Positions 49,506 to 58,514 of a DNA stretch of 64,000 nucleotides are shown one piece after another. Position 1 is the stretch's first letter; every line of letters starts with the position of its first letter. Source of the stretch: Enterovibrio norvegicus DSM 15893 (GTDB taxonomy: Bacteria > Pseudomonadota > Gammaproteobacteria > Enterobacterales > Vibrionaceae); contig NZ_FOWR01000011.1 of assembly GCF_900115495.1 (NCBI RefSeq), positions 1-64,000 on the forward strand. Reading direction: 5' to 3'. A program made the position numbers and the translations under genes. The notes under the pieces are model-generated. The model was given only the letters and a program-made list of their open reading frames with translations. It was not told the DNA's origin and did no database searches.

Positions 49506-51764
49506 CTATTTACCGACCCGAATGAGGCCACCCAAGTTGTACTGCTCCAGAAAGTCTTCTGACGCCGAGCGAATATCGCTCGCCAGAGAAAGACCGAGCA
49601 TCGCGTTGACGTGGTTTTGCAACGCGTCAGAGGGGATATGACGAAGTACGTATTTAATTTTTGCAACACTGCGCGTGTTCATACTCAATTGGCGGTAACC
49701 CATGCCAACAAGTAAGGTTGCACCTATAGGATCACCAGCAAATTCCCCACAAACACTGACAGGTAACTTTAACCGTTGGGCTTGCGCAAGTATTTGAACA
49801 AGCACCGCAATCACCGATGGGTGAAATGTATCATAGACATCTGCGACTCGGGCGTTATTTCTATCCACTGCCAGCAGGTATTGGGTTAAGTCATTCGTAC
49901 CAACGGAAAGAAAATCGATATGGGGTGCGACGGCATCAAATTGATACAGCACTGACGGCACTTCCACCATGATCCCCAAACGTGGACGATGCAGCACTTC
50001 CCCTTCGGCTTCCGCAAGCTCTGTCACTTCAGCAAACGCACGTTCAATCAACGTTTTGGCTTCCAGCAACTCAGACAATCCGGAGATCATCGGCAGCAGA
50101 ATGGCAAGGTTCTCTCGGCCAATGCTTGCGCGAAGCATGGCGCGAACTTGAATCAAGAAGATATCAGGATGATCCAGCGTAAAACGAATGCCTCGCCACC
50201 CCAAAAACGGGTTATCTTCTTCAATTTTCAAATACGGGAGCGGCTTATCACCGCCAATGTCGAGCGTACGCATGACCACAGGTTGCCCCGGGTAACAATC
50301 CAAAATGGATCGGTACTGATTGACCTGATCATCTTCGGATGGAAAGCTACGCTGCATCAAAAACGGCACTTCAGTACGGTAAAGACCCACGCCATCAACC
50401 CCGCGGTTAATGGCAATACTGGTATCTGCACTCAACCCCGCATTGAGGTGTATTTGAACACGAACGCCGTCTGCGGTTTTGGTTTGCTTGGTGAAGGCAT
50501 TATCAACTTCTTTTTGAAGCTCAATCTCTTCGTCTCGCAGACGTTTATATTCTTTAAGTACCTGTGGCGCAGGCTCAACCAACAAACGTCCTTTAAAACC
50601 GTCCAGCACCACTTTCTTACGGTGAACGAGCTCAGGGCGAAACTCCACCCCCATCACCGCGGGAATGCCTAGCGCACGCGCTAAAATCGCAGCATGGGCA
50701 TTGACCGCCCCCTCTTCGGCGACAACACCGGCGAGCTGATCGCGAGGAATGGATGCCAACATACCTGCCGTCAATTCACGGGCGAACAATACGATGGGTT
50801 TCTCAAACTGCCAATGCTTGGTTTCTTGGTTTTCGAGGAAATACAGCAGGCGTTGACCTAACTCCTTCACATCGTTCGCGCGTTCACGAAGGTACGGATC
50901 AGACATGTTATTGAAACGTTCAGCAAACTCATCAATGGTTTGCTTCACTGCCCACTCAGCCATATCACCACTGTGAATGCGTTCCTTCATGGCTTTTCTA
51001 AGCACAGGATCATTCAGCAAGTGGATAAAGAGATCGAAGATCGCCAAGGTGTCTTGATTGAGTTCGCTGTCAAAACGTTTGCGAAGACGTCCAAACTCAA
51101 TAATGGCGGCACTGACAGCACCGTCGAAACGATCGCGCTCTTGTTGAATATCAAGACAAGAAGCGGGAAGAACAAGATCTAAGCGCGGCTGAGAGACATC
51201 ACACCACGCTTCGGCGATAGCAACACCCGGCGACGCTGCAGCCCCCTGTAATAACATGGACCCACTGCCGTCACTTGGCCACACACCTTGTGCTTTAGAG
51301 TGTGCAAAAACGACAGCCAGTTGCGCGGCGAGTGTAATAAGAAATGATTCTTCACTTTCATCAAACTGACGAGGTGCGCGTTGCTGAACCACCAGCACAC
51401 CGAGCACTTGTCGACGATAAATAATGGGCGTACCTAAGAAGGAGTTGAAATGATCTTCGCCGATATCAGGAAAGTGTTTGAAGTCCGCATGGGTTGCGGC
51501 ATTAGCAAGATTGATGGGTTCAGCACGACGACCAACTAGCCCGACCAAACCTTCTTCGAAAGAGAGAGAAACACGGCGAGCACGGGAGTTCAGTCCCTTC
51601 GTCGCCATCAGCTCGTAAACGTGTCGTTCATGGTCCGCAATGTAAACAGAGCAACACTCTGTTTCCATTGCAGTGCAGGTCTCTCCCACCAAAGTATTGA
51701 GGGCTTGCTTCACGTCGCTTGATGACGCAACGTTGTGCACGATGTCTCGCAGTTTCGTTAGCAT
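49506..51764 (-). CDS. ptsP: Phosphoenolpyruvate-protein phosphotransferase PtsP (EI-Ntr)
   Basis: The enzyme I of the nitrogen PTS, passing phosphate from PEP to NPr (PtsO) and then PtsN. 752 residues (E. coli 748): GAF domain (about 1-165), then the EI N-terminal domain with the phosphorylated histidine in GAVNAHAAILARALGIPAVMG (seen in part: NAHAAILARALG), and the PEP-binding barrel (about 420-725; MRTLDIGGDKPLPY, GTNDLTQYLLAVDR and CGEFAGDP). The start MLTKLRDIVHN follows GAGGG. Downstream of rppH, 60 bp away. Confidence 0.96.
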   Translation of the reverse strand: MLTKLRDIVHNVASSSDVKQALNTLVGETCTAMETECCSVYIADHERHVYELMATKGLNSRARRVSLSFEEGLVGLVGRRAEPINLANAATHADFKHFPDIGEDHFNSFLGTPIIYRRQVLGVLVVQQRAPRQFDESEESFLITLAAQLAVVFAHSKAQGVWPSDGSGSMLLQGAAASPGVAIAEAWCDVSQPRLDLVLPASCLDIQQERDRFDGAVSAAIIEFGRLRKRFDSELNQDTLAIFDLFIHLLNDPVLRKAMKERIHSGDMAEWAVKQTIDEFAERFNNMSDPYLRERANDVKELGQRLLYFLENQETKHWQFEKPIVLFARELTAGMLASIPRDQLAGVVAEEGAVNAHAAILARALGIPAVMGVEFRPELVHRKKVVLDGFKGRLLVEPAPQVLKEYKRLRDEEIELQKEVDNAFTKQTKTADGVRVQIHLNAGLSADTSIAINRGVDGVGLYRTEVPFLMQRSFPSEDDQVNQYRSILDCYPGQPVVMRTLDIGGDKPLPYLKIEEDNPFLGWRGIRFTLDHPDIFLIQVRAMLRASIGRENLAILLPMISGLSELLEAKTLIERAFAEVTELAEAEGEVLHRPRLGIMVEVPSVLYQFDAVAPHIDFLSVGTNDLTQYLLAVDRNNARVADVYDTFHPSVIAVLVQILAQAQRLKLPVSVCGEFAGDPIGATLLVGMGYRQLSMNTRSVAKIKYVLRHIPSDALQNHVNAMLGLSLASDIRSASEDFLEQYNLGGLIRVGK

Positions 51765-51830
51765 CAGCACCCTCTTTCTTTTCCTTTGCTTTCGTAGACC
51801 TAGCCTTTACCGAACACGCAATTTACTGTT

Positions 51831-52355
51831 CTAGTTTTTTGGAGAACCTCGCTTTCCTTTGCGCTTCACTTTTCGCTCACGAAAAGGCATCGCAATGGCG
51901 GCAAATTCCTTCATTGCACGGCGATACACGTCGCGCTTGAATGACACCACTTGCCTCACGGGGTACCAATAAGTCACCCAACGCCAACCGTCGAATTCTG
52001 GCGTACCCCCGCGTTGCATGTTCACCTTAGACTCGTCACATTCCAGTTTCAGCAAAAACCATTTCTGTTTTTGTCCGATACACACAGGCTTTGAATCCCA
52101 ACGAACTAAACGTTTAGGCAACTTATAGCGTAGCCAATGTCGGCTTGTTGCCAGAATTCGGACATCCTTTTTAGTTAATCCGACTTCTTCGTATAACTCT
52201 CGAAACATGGCTTGTTCAGGGGTTTCGCCTTCATCAATGCCACCTTGTGGAAACTGCCAAGAGTGTTGTCCGTATCGACGAGCCCAGAGAACCTGACCGT
52301 GGCTATTACATATAACAATCCCTACATTGGGACGGTAGCCATCGCCATCTATCAC
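51831..52355 (-). CDS. rppH: RNA pyrophosphohydrolase RppH (NudH)
   Basis: Removes pyrophosphate from 5' triphosphate mRNA, opening it to RNase E. 174 residues (E. coli 176). The Nudix box [20 protein letters not shown] occupies residues 38-57 (with the final VGL at 58-60), the same numbering as E. coli. The C-terminal tail is basic ([16 protein letters not shown]). First gene of the rppH-ptsP group. A gene-free gap of 620 bp separates it from mutH. Confidence 0.97.
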   Translation of the reverse strand: MIDGDGYRPNVGIVICNSHGQVLWARRYGQHSWQFPQGGIDEGETPEQAMFRELYEEVGLTKKDVRILATSRHWLRYKLPKRLVRWDSKPVCIGQKQKWFLLKLECDESKVNMQRGGTPEFDGWRWVTYWYPVRQVVSFKRDVYRRAMKEFAAIAMPFRERKVKRKGKRGSPKN

Positions 52356-52975
52356 TGGACGACCTCAAATATAAATCTCTATTAACAGTGATTTTTTCAT
52401 ACTATGTGCACAGTGGTAAACAAACATTGCGTATGAAACGCATTTTTTGGGGGCTTCAACCGTCTTCTGTGCTGAAAAGACATTAAACCTAGAGTTATAA
52501 ACAGCTCGGTGAGACCAAGCGCACATTTATTCACGCTTTCTGTGGATAGATTTGTGTAGAAAGGACTTAAACATCTGTTTTTATTTTTATTCACCATGCT
52601 AACTGCGTTTTACATACCTAGAAAAAAAAACCATAAAATCAATGATTACAACAAGATAAAAACAAACCACTAGGGAGTAGAAAGAAGATCGTATCGGATA
52701 AAAACGGTAAGATCTTAAACTGGTTAAAGATCCACCAAAGCGAGAGTTACCCACACCACTTGCGCAATTTATCGCCTTAAACCTGCAAAACCTTCAAATT
52801 AAACCTAAAAAAACACTGTGTAAACATACACATTATCGTTGGACACTAAATCGTCACTTTCCGCTGTGGATAACTGCATTTAATGGGTAATCCCATATGA
52901 TCATCTTCTCGACACTGGTTTTTTCTCAACGAGGCTGGTAGCGTGCTCAGCGAAGAATCTTGAACGGAATAGACC
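52356..52975. other. Gene-free, AT-rich gap between rppH and mutH, with a DnaA-box match
   Basis: Divergent promoter region for rppH and mutH, unusually long. One exact DnaA 9-mer TGTGGATAA lies at 52865-52873, and a one-mismatch form TGTGGATAG at 52541-52549. A short hairpin TGCGT/ACGCA with six T (52429-52447) is a weak plus-strand terminator. The 66-codon minus-strand ORF here has no ribosome site and no family match. Nothing else is recognised. Confidence 0.35.
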
Positions 52976-53662
52976 ATGATCCCTGCACCTACTTCTGAAA
53001 ACGAATTGCTTGAGCGAGCGACAGCCTTGGCTGGGTTTACGCTTGGTGAATTGGCAGAGCAGTATGGTTTGGTCTGCCCTGCCGATCTTCGCCGGGAAAA
53101 AGGTTGGGTGGGTATGCTGCTTGAAACTTGTTTAGGCGCAACCGCAGGAAGCAAACCAGAACAAGATTTTCAAGACTTGGGCATAGAGCTCAAATCGATC
53201 CCCATCAGCCACACCGGAAAGCCACTTGAAACCACTTTTGTTTGTGTCGCACCGCTCACCAATGTGCATGGCCTAACATGGGAAAACAGCCATATCCGCA
53301 ATAAACTGTCGAAAGTACTGTGGATCCCAGTAGAAGGCGAGCGTGAAATCCCAGTGTGCGAACGGCATGTTGGCATGCCACTCATTTGGCAACCATCAGA
53401 TGAAGAAGAAGCCCAGCTAAAAGCGGATTGGGAAGAGTTGATGGAATTTATTGTCCTTGGGAAGGTACACCAAATTACCGCCAAGCATGGAGAGTATCTT
53501 CAATTGCGCCCTAAGGCGGCCAACAGCAAAGCCGTAACCGAAGCATACGGCGCAAACGGACAACCGATAAAGACACTGCCGAGGGGGTTTTATCTCAAGA
53601 AGCCGTTTACAAGCAGGATACTGGCAGCACACTTCATGCTGCCAGCGGAAGACACCTTTTAA
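52976..53662 (+). CDS. mutH: DNA mismatch repair endonuclease MutH
   Basis: Nicks the unmethylated strand at hemi-methylated GATC sites, directed by MutS-MutL. 228 residues (E. coli 229). The catalytic triad is D64, E71 and K73 in [14 protein letters not shown], with exactly the D-x6-E-x-K spacing of E. coli D70/E77/K79. The lysine-rich C-terminal [16 protein letters not shown] matches the family. The gene shows the cell uses Dam-directed repair. Confidence 0.96.
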   Translation: MIPAPTSENELLERATALAGFTLGELAEQYGLVCPADLRREKGWVGMLLETCLGATAGSKPEQDFQDLGIELKSIPISHTGKPLETTFVCVAPLTNVHGLTWENSHIRNKLSKVLWIPVEGEREIPVCERHVGMPLIWQPSDEEEAQLKADWEELMEFIVLGKVHQITAKHGEYLQLRPKAANSKAVTEAYGANGQPIKTLPRGFYLKKPFTSRILAAHFMLPAEDTF

Positions 53663-53958
53663 AGCGTAATTTCCATGTCTTCTTTGCAGGAGGTGTCAGC
53701 AGGCCCAAACTCGTCGTAGGGATCAAGCAGCCTTAGCGTCACTTTCTTTACCCCTATTTTTCGCAGCTTATCACTCACCTGCTCAATGCTATCGAAGTGC
53801 ATCACTTCATCATGTTTGTCATCTTTAAGGGGTTCAAGCTGATGCCTCACTTCCACTTCCACAATGTACTTAGCGCCACCCGCGTGCGCCACAACGTAAC
53901 AATGAGGTACATTATCTGGGTGAGAAAGAATCCAGTTCTTCAATTGCTTTAATTTCAT
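53659..53958 (-). CDS. Small conserved hypothetical protein (DUF6482-like)
   Basis: 99 residues, [16 protein letters not shown] to the end. It resembles the DUF6482 proteins of vibrios, of unknown function; the assignment is from memory and is not certain. No signal peptide or transmembrane segment. Its last codons overlap the mutH stop (the two ORFs converge with 4 bp shared). It has one pair of Cys at C20 and C91, with no motif. Its promoter region (53959-54000) has two GTTAAC repeats. Confidence 0.6.
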   Translation of the reverse strand: MKLKQLKNWILSHPDNVPHCYVVAHAGGAKYIVEVEVRHQLEPLKDDKHDEVMHFDSIEQVSDKLRKIGVKKVTLRLLDPYDEFGPADTSCKEDMEITL

Positions 53959-54284
53959 ATCGTTACCACATTGTTAACCATATGTTAACTATAGTGCATT
54001 TCATCGAAAAACAAACACTTCCCATAGTGAAAACAGACGTTAATTCACACCAGTTTCAAGAATTAAACACACTAAAGGTGAGGAGAGATCCGCTTCGATC
54101 CTGCAAAAATAGCGGCGTCCAAGGCTGCCTCGCGTTCAACAGTCATAAAGGGGTTTGTACCTCCAACAAAATCTCCTAAGATGGAAGTGTTTGTCGTATT
54201 TCTTCGCCCGATATCGCCATTGGGCATGTCCTGTCTGTAACGCATTGTTTTTCACTGACTACGCTCGCAATCCAAGGAGATCGG
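53959..54284. other. Gene-free gap before tas
   Basis: Divergent promoters of the DUF6482-like gene and tas. Near the small gene, three elements on the minus strand, GTTAACATATG, GTTAACAATGTG and GTAACGATATG, run in tandem (about 54001-53965), possibly an operator. A short inverted GATCCGCTTCGATC at about 54089-54102 is seen. No ORF with a good ribosome site. Confidence 0.35.
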
Positions 54285-55319
54285 ATGCAATACCATACCC
54301 TTCCTCATACCAGCTTAGACGTCAGCAAGATCTGTTTAGGCACCATGACATATGGTCAACAAAACACGGAAGCTGAAGCGCACGAACAGCTCGCCCTCGC
54401 CACCGATCTTGGCGTGAATTTTATTGATACCGCTGAAATGTATGCCGTGCCGCCAACCCCTGAAACCCAGGGATTAACCGAATCCTATATCGGCACTTGG
54501 TTAAAAAAATCAGGCCAGCGTGACAAACGCATTATTGCCACCAAGGTTGCCGGACCACGCGGTGTTCCCTACATTCGCGAAAACATGTCATTGGATCGTC
54601 GTAACATTCGCCAAGCCGTTGAAGACAGCCTTGCCCGATTACAGACCGACTATATCGATTTGTACCAAGTGCATTGGCCACAACGCCATGTGAACAGCTT
54701 TGGTCAGCTCAACTACCAGCATGAAGACGAAAATTCAGGGGTTAGCATCTTAGAAACGTTGGATGCCCTGACTGAACTCGTGCGCGAAGGAAAGATTCGA
54801 TACATCGGCGTGTCCAATGAAACCCCTTGGGGTGTGATGAATTACTTAAAGCTGGCAGAAAAGCACAACTTGAGCCGCATCGTCTCCATTCAAAATCCTT
54901 ATAACCTGTTAAACCGCAGTTTCGAAGTCGGTTTATCGGAAATCAGCCACCACGAAGGTGTCGAACTCCTGGCGTATTCGCCCCTTGCCTTTGGTGCATT
55001 AACGGGCAAATACCTCGATGGTGCTCGCCCAGATGGCGCTCGCTGCACGCGTTGGAGCCGCTTCAGCCGTTACTTCACCGAACAAGGTCAAACAGCAACA
55101 CGTGCTTACGTGGATTTGGCCCATGAATACTCGTTGGATCCGGTTCAAATGGCGCTGGCATTCGTGAATGGCAGATCGTTTGTTGGCAGTAACATCATCG
55201 GTGCCACCACGCTTGAGCAATTAAAAACCAACATTGAATCGATAGATGTGCAACTACCCGAAGCGCTGCTTACTCGCATTGAAGAGATTGGGGCGACGTA
55301 TTCGAACCCCTGTCCATAG
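54285..55319 (+). CDS. tas: Aldo-keto reductase Tas
   Basis: An NADP(H)-dependent aldo-keto reductase of the Tas type (344 residues, E. coli 346). The N-terminus MQYHTLPHTSLDVSKIC, the catalytic Tyr in DTAEMYAVPPTPETQG (about 49-64), LDLYQVHWPQRHV (about 128) and the C-terminal NNIIGATTLEQLKTNIES region follow the family. The physiological substrate is unknown; E. coli Tas can suppress tyrosine auxotrophy. AAGGAG stands 7 bases before the ATG. Confidence 0.92.
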   Translation: MQYHTLPHTSLDVSKICLGTMTYGQQNTEAEAHEQLALATDLGVNFIDTAEMYAVPPTPETQGLTESYIGTWLKKSGQRDKRIIATKVAGPRGVPYIRENMSLDRRNIRQAVEDSLARLQTDYIDLYQVHWPQRHVNSFGQLNYQHEDENSGVSILETLDALTELVREGKIRYIGVSNETPWGVMNYLKLAEKHNLSRIVSIQNPYNLLNRSFEVGLSEISHHEGVELLAYSPLAFGALTGKYLDGARPDGARCTRWSRFSRYFTEQGQTATRAYVDLAHEYSLDPVQMALAFVNGRSFVGSNIIGATTLEQLKTNIESIDVQLPEALLTRIEEIGATYSNPCP

Positions 55320-55344
55320 CCACTCGCTTACGTCACACCTCAAC

Positions 55345-55372
55345 ACAAAAAAGCGCCCACTGGCGCTTTTCT
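55345..55372 (+). terminator. tas terminator
   Basis: AAAAGCGCC (55349-55357) pairs with GGCGCTTTT (55362-55370). The A-run on the other side makes it usable in both directions. Confidence 0.85.
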
Positions 55373-55401
55373 TTGGTTTTTTGAATCTCAAAACGAGAAA
55401 T

Positions 55402-55430
55402 GCGGGAACCTTTACACTAAAGGTTCCCGC
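55402..55430 (-). terminator. Terminator of the DUF1127-like gene
   Basis: GCGGGAACCTTTA (55402-55414) and TAAAGGTTCCCGC (55418-55430) pair perfectly over 13 bp with a 3-nt loop, just past the gene's stop. No strong T-run follows, so a stability element is possible instead. Confidence 0.6.
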
Positions 55431-55434
55431 ATCG

Positions 55435-55686
55435 TTACGTTGTTAAGTTCACCCTCAACCGACGACGGATACGCGCCACTTCACGAAGTGCCTTATATTG
55501 AGGTGCAACAGTGTGTCCAATGGACAGGCCGTCTTTTTCAAAGCCAATATCTTTTAACATGTGCTCAGACAAAGGTTCGCCAATATATCGGATGCGTCGA
55601 TGGGCTTTTCGCCACGCTTTTTCTTCACGCTTGATATCAAGTTGAACGAACAAAGTGGCTAAACGAAGGTATACAGATTGATTCAT
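55435..55686 (-). CDS. Small basic protein, DUF1127-like
   Basis: 83 residues, rich in Arg, Lys and Leu. The part LSEHMLKDIGFEKDG (about 39-53) resembles the end of the DUF1127 motif, found in small proteins linked to metabolism or RNA binding in other bacteria. The homology is weak and its role is unknown. AGGAG lies before its ATG on the minus strand (AATAGGAGACCATCATG). A very strong hairpin follows the stop. Confidence 0.6.
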   Translation of the reverse strand: MNQSVYLRLATLFVQLDIKREEKAWRKAHRRIRYIGEPLSEHMLKDIGFEKDGLSIGHTVAPQYKALREVARIRRRLRVNLTT

Positions 55687-56243
55687 GATGGTCTCCTATT
55701 AAGGTTTAAGGAGGCCTTAGAGAATGTTACGGCAGGAAAAAGTGAAAAATATCGTATCTTCAAAGCCGCAATCATTCCCGCGGCCCGATTTTACGGTGCG
55801 GAAATTACTGTACAGGTTTTCGCATGCCCGCATGCGAAGAGACAGAACAATTCATGACAGATGTAAACGTATTTAAAGTCATCGCTTGCCTCCTTAACCC
55901 TTTCATTTCAGTAAAATCGCGTTTGTAAATTCATTGTTAATACTAATGATATAGATCAATATATCAACGGGTTATTTCTTATAACAATGAATTTAGCCGC
56001 ATCCTCTTCTGTTTTATAGCGGTACAAAACATAACCACGCCACTGTCGGTCATTTGCCTATAAATTGGTACATATCTCTGTTTGTTATCTCCCTCACAGA
56101 TTCAATGCAAAATGACCATAAAGACATACATTGAAACCCTTTCCGCTTTCCTGCTTAACCATCTATCTCCATATCGGATAGTAAGTAACTACAACCAATC
56201 TAATTTATGGATATCATTCTCCCCATCAACAGGAGAGAGAATA
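55687..56243. other. Gene-free gap before the PACE gene
   Basis: About 560 bp with no credible gene. A perfect TTCGCATG/CATGCGAA hairpin lies at about 55817-55836, and TGATATA/TATATCA at about 55948-55967. The plus-strand frame leading into the PACE gene from 56082 is open but has no conserved N-terminal sequence. Confidence 0.4.
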
Positions 56244-56669
56244 ATGAGAACCGCCGCAGATCGTATTAGACATGCCATAGCCTTCGAATTGATTGGACTG
56301 ATCTTGATCATAGGGATCATGACACAGTTTGGCTTTGATGCTGCCCACACGGGTGTGCTCGGTATTGCGTTTTCACTGTTAGCAACCGGTTGGAACTATA
56401 TCTATAACGTATGGTTCGACAAAGCCATGCAGAAGTGGACAGGCACAACTAATAAGAAACAGAAGCACCGCATCTTGCATGCACTGCTCTTTGAGTTAGG
56501 TTTGCTTTGGATAACCATTCCGGTGATCGCTTGGTGGCTAAACCTAAGCTTGTGGAATGCCTTCCTGATGGATATTGGCCTTGTGCTCTTCTATCTGGTT
56601 TATGCCTATGTCTACAACTTGGCGTATGACAAACTGTTTCCAGTGAAAACGCCTCAAGCACACGCATAA
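56244..56669 (+). CDS. PACE-family efflux transporter (AceI type)
   Basis: A 141-residue, four-helix inner-membrane protein. The two tandem repeats each hold the PACE signatures: RIRHAIAFE (about 8-16) and WNYIYNVWFD (about 53-62) in the first, RILHALLFE (about 77-85) and YAYVYNLAYD (about 122-131) in the second. The glutamate of RxxHxxxFE is the proton site in AceI. Family members export chlorhexidine and other biocides, and short diamines. The ATG after AGGAGAG is used; upstream frame adds 54 unconserved residues. No regulator of the usual LysR type is adjacent; vpsR is convergent. Confidence 0.85.
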   Translation: MRTAADRIRHAIAFELIGLILIIGIMTQFGFDAAHTGVLGIAFSLLATGWNYIYNVWFDKAMQKWTGTTNKKQKHRILHALLFELGLLWITIPVIAWWLNLSLWNAFLMDIGLVLFYLVYAYVYNLAYDKLFPVKTPQAHA

Positions 56670-56696
56670 AAAAAACCGCCCTCGGGCGGTTTTTTG
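56669..56696 (+). terminator. Terminator after the PACE gene, bidirectional
   Basis: CCGCCC and GGGCGG pair with A/T extensions; T-runs on both strands. Lies between convergent PACE and vpsR genes. Confidence 0.9.
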
Positions 56697-56697
56697 T

Positions 56698-56725
56698 TTT
56701 TGGCTTTTGGCTTTTGGCTTTTGGC
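56698..56725. repeat. Tandem 7-bp array, four units TTTTGGC
   Basis: Four exact units of TTTTGGC directly after the terminator, before the vpsR stop. Probably a copy-number-variable locus. Confidence 0.7.
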
Positions 56726-56777
56726 CAATAGCACGCTGATGCATTACGCAGCAGATTTCGTTATTAATATGCCTTAA

Positions 56778-58112
56778 TTAACGAAAGCTGCGCGGTGCAG
56801 GGATCAAGCTGTGCTTGTTCAACAGGCGATACATGGTCGCTCGAGAAACACCCAGCTCTTTCGCTGCCGCAGACACTTGACCGTTGTTGCTTTCAAGTAC
56901 TGCTAGCAGTGCATCACGCTCTGATTCTTCACGGATCTTACGTAGGCTCTGCTTGTAATCGCCTTGACGCGGTAGATCCAAGTGCTCGGCTTCAATCACC
57001 AAGTTATCAGCAAGGAGCACTGCACGTTTCACTTGGTTGATCAATTCACGAACGTTACCTGGCCAGCTGTAGTTGACCAAAATTTTGTTTGCTTCTTCTG
57101 AGAAGGTGCGCGCTTGCGTGTTGTATTGACGTGCAAACTTGAGCAGGAAGTGCTCAGCCAACTCAGGAATGTCTGCACCGCGCTCTTTCAATGAAGGCAC
57201 TGAAATACGCAGAACATTCAAACGGTAGTAGAGATCTTCACGGAACAGACCTTCAGCAACAGCTTTCTCCAAATCCATGTGCGTTGCTGCAATCACGCGA
57301 ACATCGATTTCTTTCGCGTATTTGTCATCATGAGATTCAACGGTTCCATCTTGAAGAAGGTGAAGCAAGTTCGCTTGGAGGTTAAGCGGCAAATCGCCGA
57401 TTTCATCCAAGAACAAGGTGCCTTGGTGTGCTTGCTGCACTTTGCCTTCTGTGGTGCCATCACCGAACAGTTCTGATGAAATCAGTTTTTCAGGTAACGC
57501 ACTGCATTTCACAGAAACGAAGGGACCTTTAGCACGTGTAGAAGCGTTGTGAATCGCCATACCTACAAGCTCTTTACCTGTGCCACTTTCACCGTGAATA
57601 AGCACTGACACATCAGTAGGTGCCACACGACGAACTTGGTCACGCAGCTTTTTCATCACAGAGGTTTTGCCAAGCAAACCCATGTCGCTGTGATCGCCAA
57701 GCTGAGGCCAAACATGACGCTCAAGTTTCAACATACCCAATTGGTGACCAATGGTGCTCATCAACTGGCTATCTGGAATTGGGGAAGTGAAGTAGTCGAT
57801 ACAAAAGCTGACAATGAACTGACAGATTGCATCGTTGTTGAGTTGATCTTCACGGATAAGTGCCAACCAGCGAACTTGTTTGTTGCGGTTAACCAGTGAA
57901 GCGACACCGTTCAAGCTGAAATCATCGTGGCTAATGTCCACGATCCCAATGCAAGGACCAATGTCCTGAAGAAGTGCTTGTGCTGCTCTGAGGTCGTAAC
58001 AACGGTGACAACGCCACCCTGCTTGCTCTAATGTTGCCAACCATGGTTCGTATGTTCCACCCACTACGACGAGTGAACTTGGAACTGCCTCAGATCTGAA
58101 TTGCATACCCAT
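56778..58112 (-). CDS. vpsR: Biofilm master regulator VpsR
   Basis: A c-di-GMP-binding transcription activator of exopolysaccharide genes in V. cholerae. 444 residues, as V. cholerae: receiver domain with D59 in IGIVDISHDD, AAA+ domain with Walker A GESGTGK at 174-180, and a Fis-type helix-turn-helix near the end (KELGVSRATMYRLLNKH). The GAFTGA loop that binds sigma-54 is missing: ELFGDG is followed directly by TTEGKVQQAHQGTLF. This is typical of VpsR, which works with sigma-70. The start MGMQFRSEAV matches the family; it is divergent from nothing nearby (402 bp to the next gene). Confidence 0.95.
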   Translation of the reverse strand: MGMQFRSEAVPSSLVVVGGTYEPWLATLEQAGWRCHRCYDLRAAQALLQDIGPCIGIVDISHDDFSLNGVASLVNRNKQVRWLALIREDQLNNDAICQFIVSFCIDYFTSPIPDSQLMSTIGHQLGMLKLERHVWPQLGDHSDMGLLGKTSVMKKLRDQVRRVAPTDVSVLIHGESGTGKELVGMAIHNASTRAKGPFVSVKCSALPEKLISSELFGDGTTEGKVQQAHQGTLFLDEIGDLPLNLQANLLHLLQDGTVESHDDKYAKEIDVRVIAATHMDLEKAVAEGLFREDLYYRLNVLRISVPSLKERGADIPELAEHFLLKFARQYNTQARTFSEEANKILVNYSWPGNVRELINQVKRAVLLADNLVIEAEHLDLPRQGDYKQSLRKIREESERDALLAVLESNNGQVSAAAKELGVSRATMYRLLNKHSLIPAPRSFR

Positions 58113-58514
58113 AACGCCTGCCTTTAGTCATCCATTAACGACATGTGTTCAAAATGTTGTGAGTATCATTATATTTTGTAAGACAAAGAGGTTTGTCTCA
58201 TTGTGGATACAATGTAGATCTCAATTCTCCAGACTTCCCAAAATAGACACTTTTGCTGTTGCGGTTTCTGACAGACGACCTTGGTGAAAATCAAAATAAA
58301 TCATTTAAAAACATAGATTTAAATGAAAAACCTTGCACCAAGATGACTATTCATCGCGACTCACAAACGCACACGTCTCAATTTAGAGAAAAATGAGCAT
58401 CTCTCTAAAATTTCTTAGATCATAGACTATGACCCGTATTCTTGAGTGCATCAGGAGGATTAGAAATAAAAACCGCGTCATAGATCTGACGCGGTCTTTG
58501 TTAAAGAGTAGGAT
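58113..58514. promoter_or_regulatory. vpsR upstream region
   Basis: The AT-rich gap between the amidohydrolase terminator and vpsR. On the minus strand a perfect TATAAT stands at about 58174-58169, with no matching -35, and an AGACAAA/TTTGTCT inverted repeat (58181-58198) just before it, a candidate operator. No ORF. Confidence 0.4.
58466..58497 (-). terminator. Terminator after the amidohydrolase gene
   Basis: ACCGCGTCA (58472-58480) pairs with TGACGCGGT (58487-58495); five T follow on the minus strand. Lies 20 bp past the amidohydrolase stop. Confidence 0.9.

Noticed and set aside
52397-52597. 66-codon minus-strand ORF between rppH and mutH
   Set aside because: No ribosome site, no family match, AT-rich random composition.
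53982-54179. 65-codon plus-strand ORF before tas
   Set aside because: No ribosome site and it crosses the probable promoter of the small convergent gene's neighbour.
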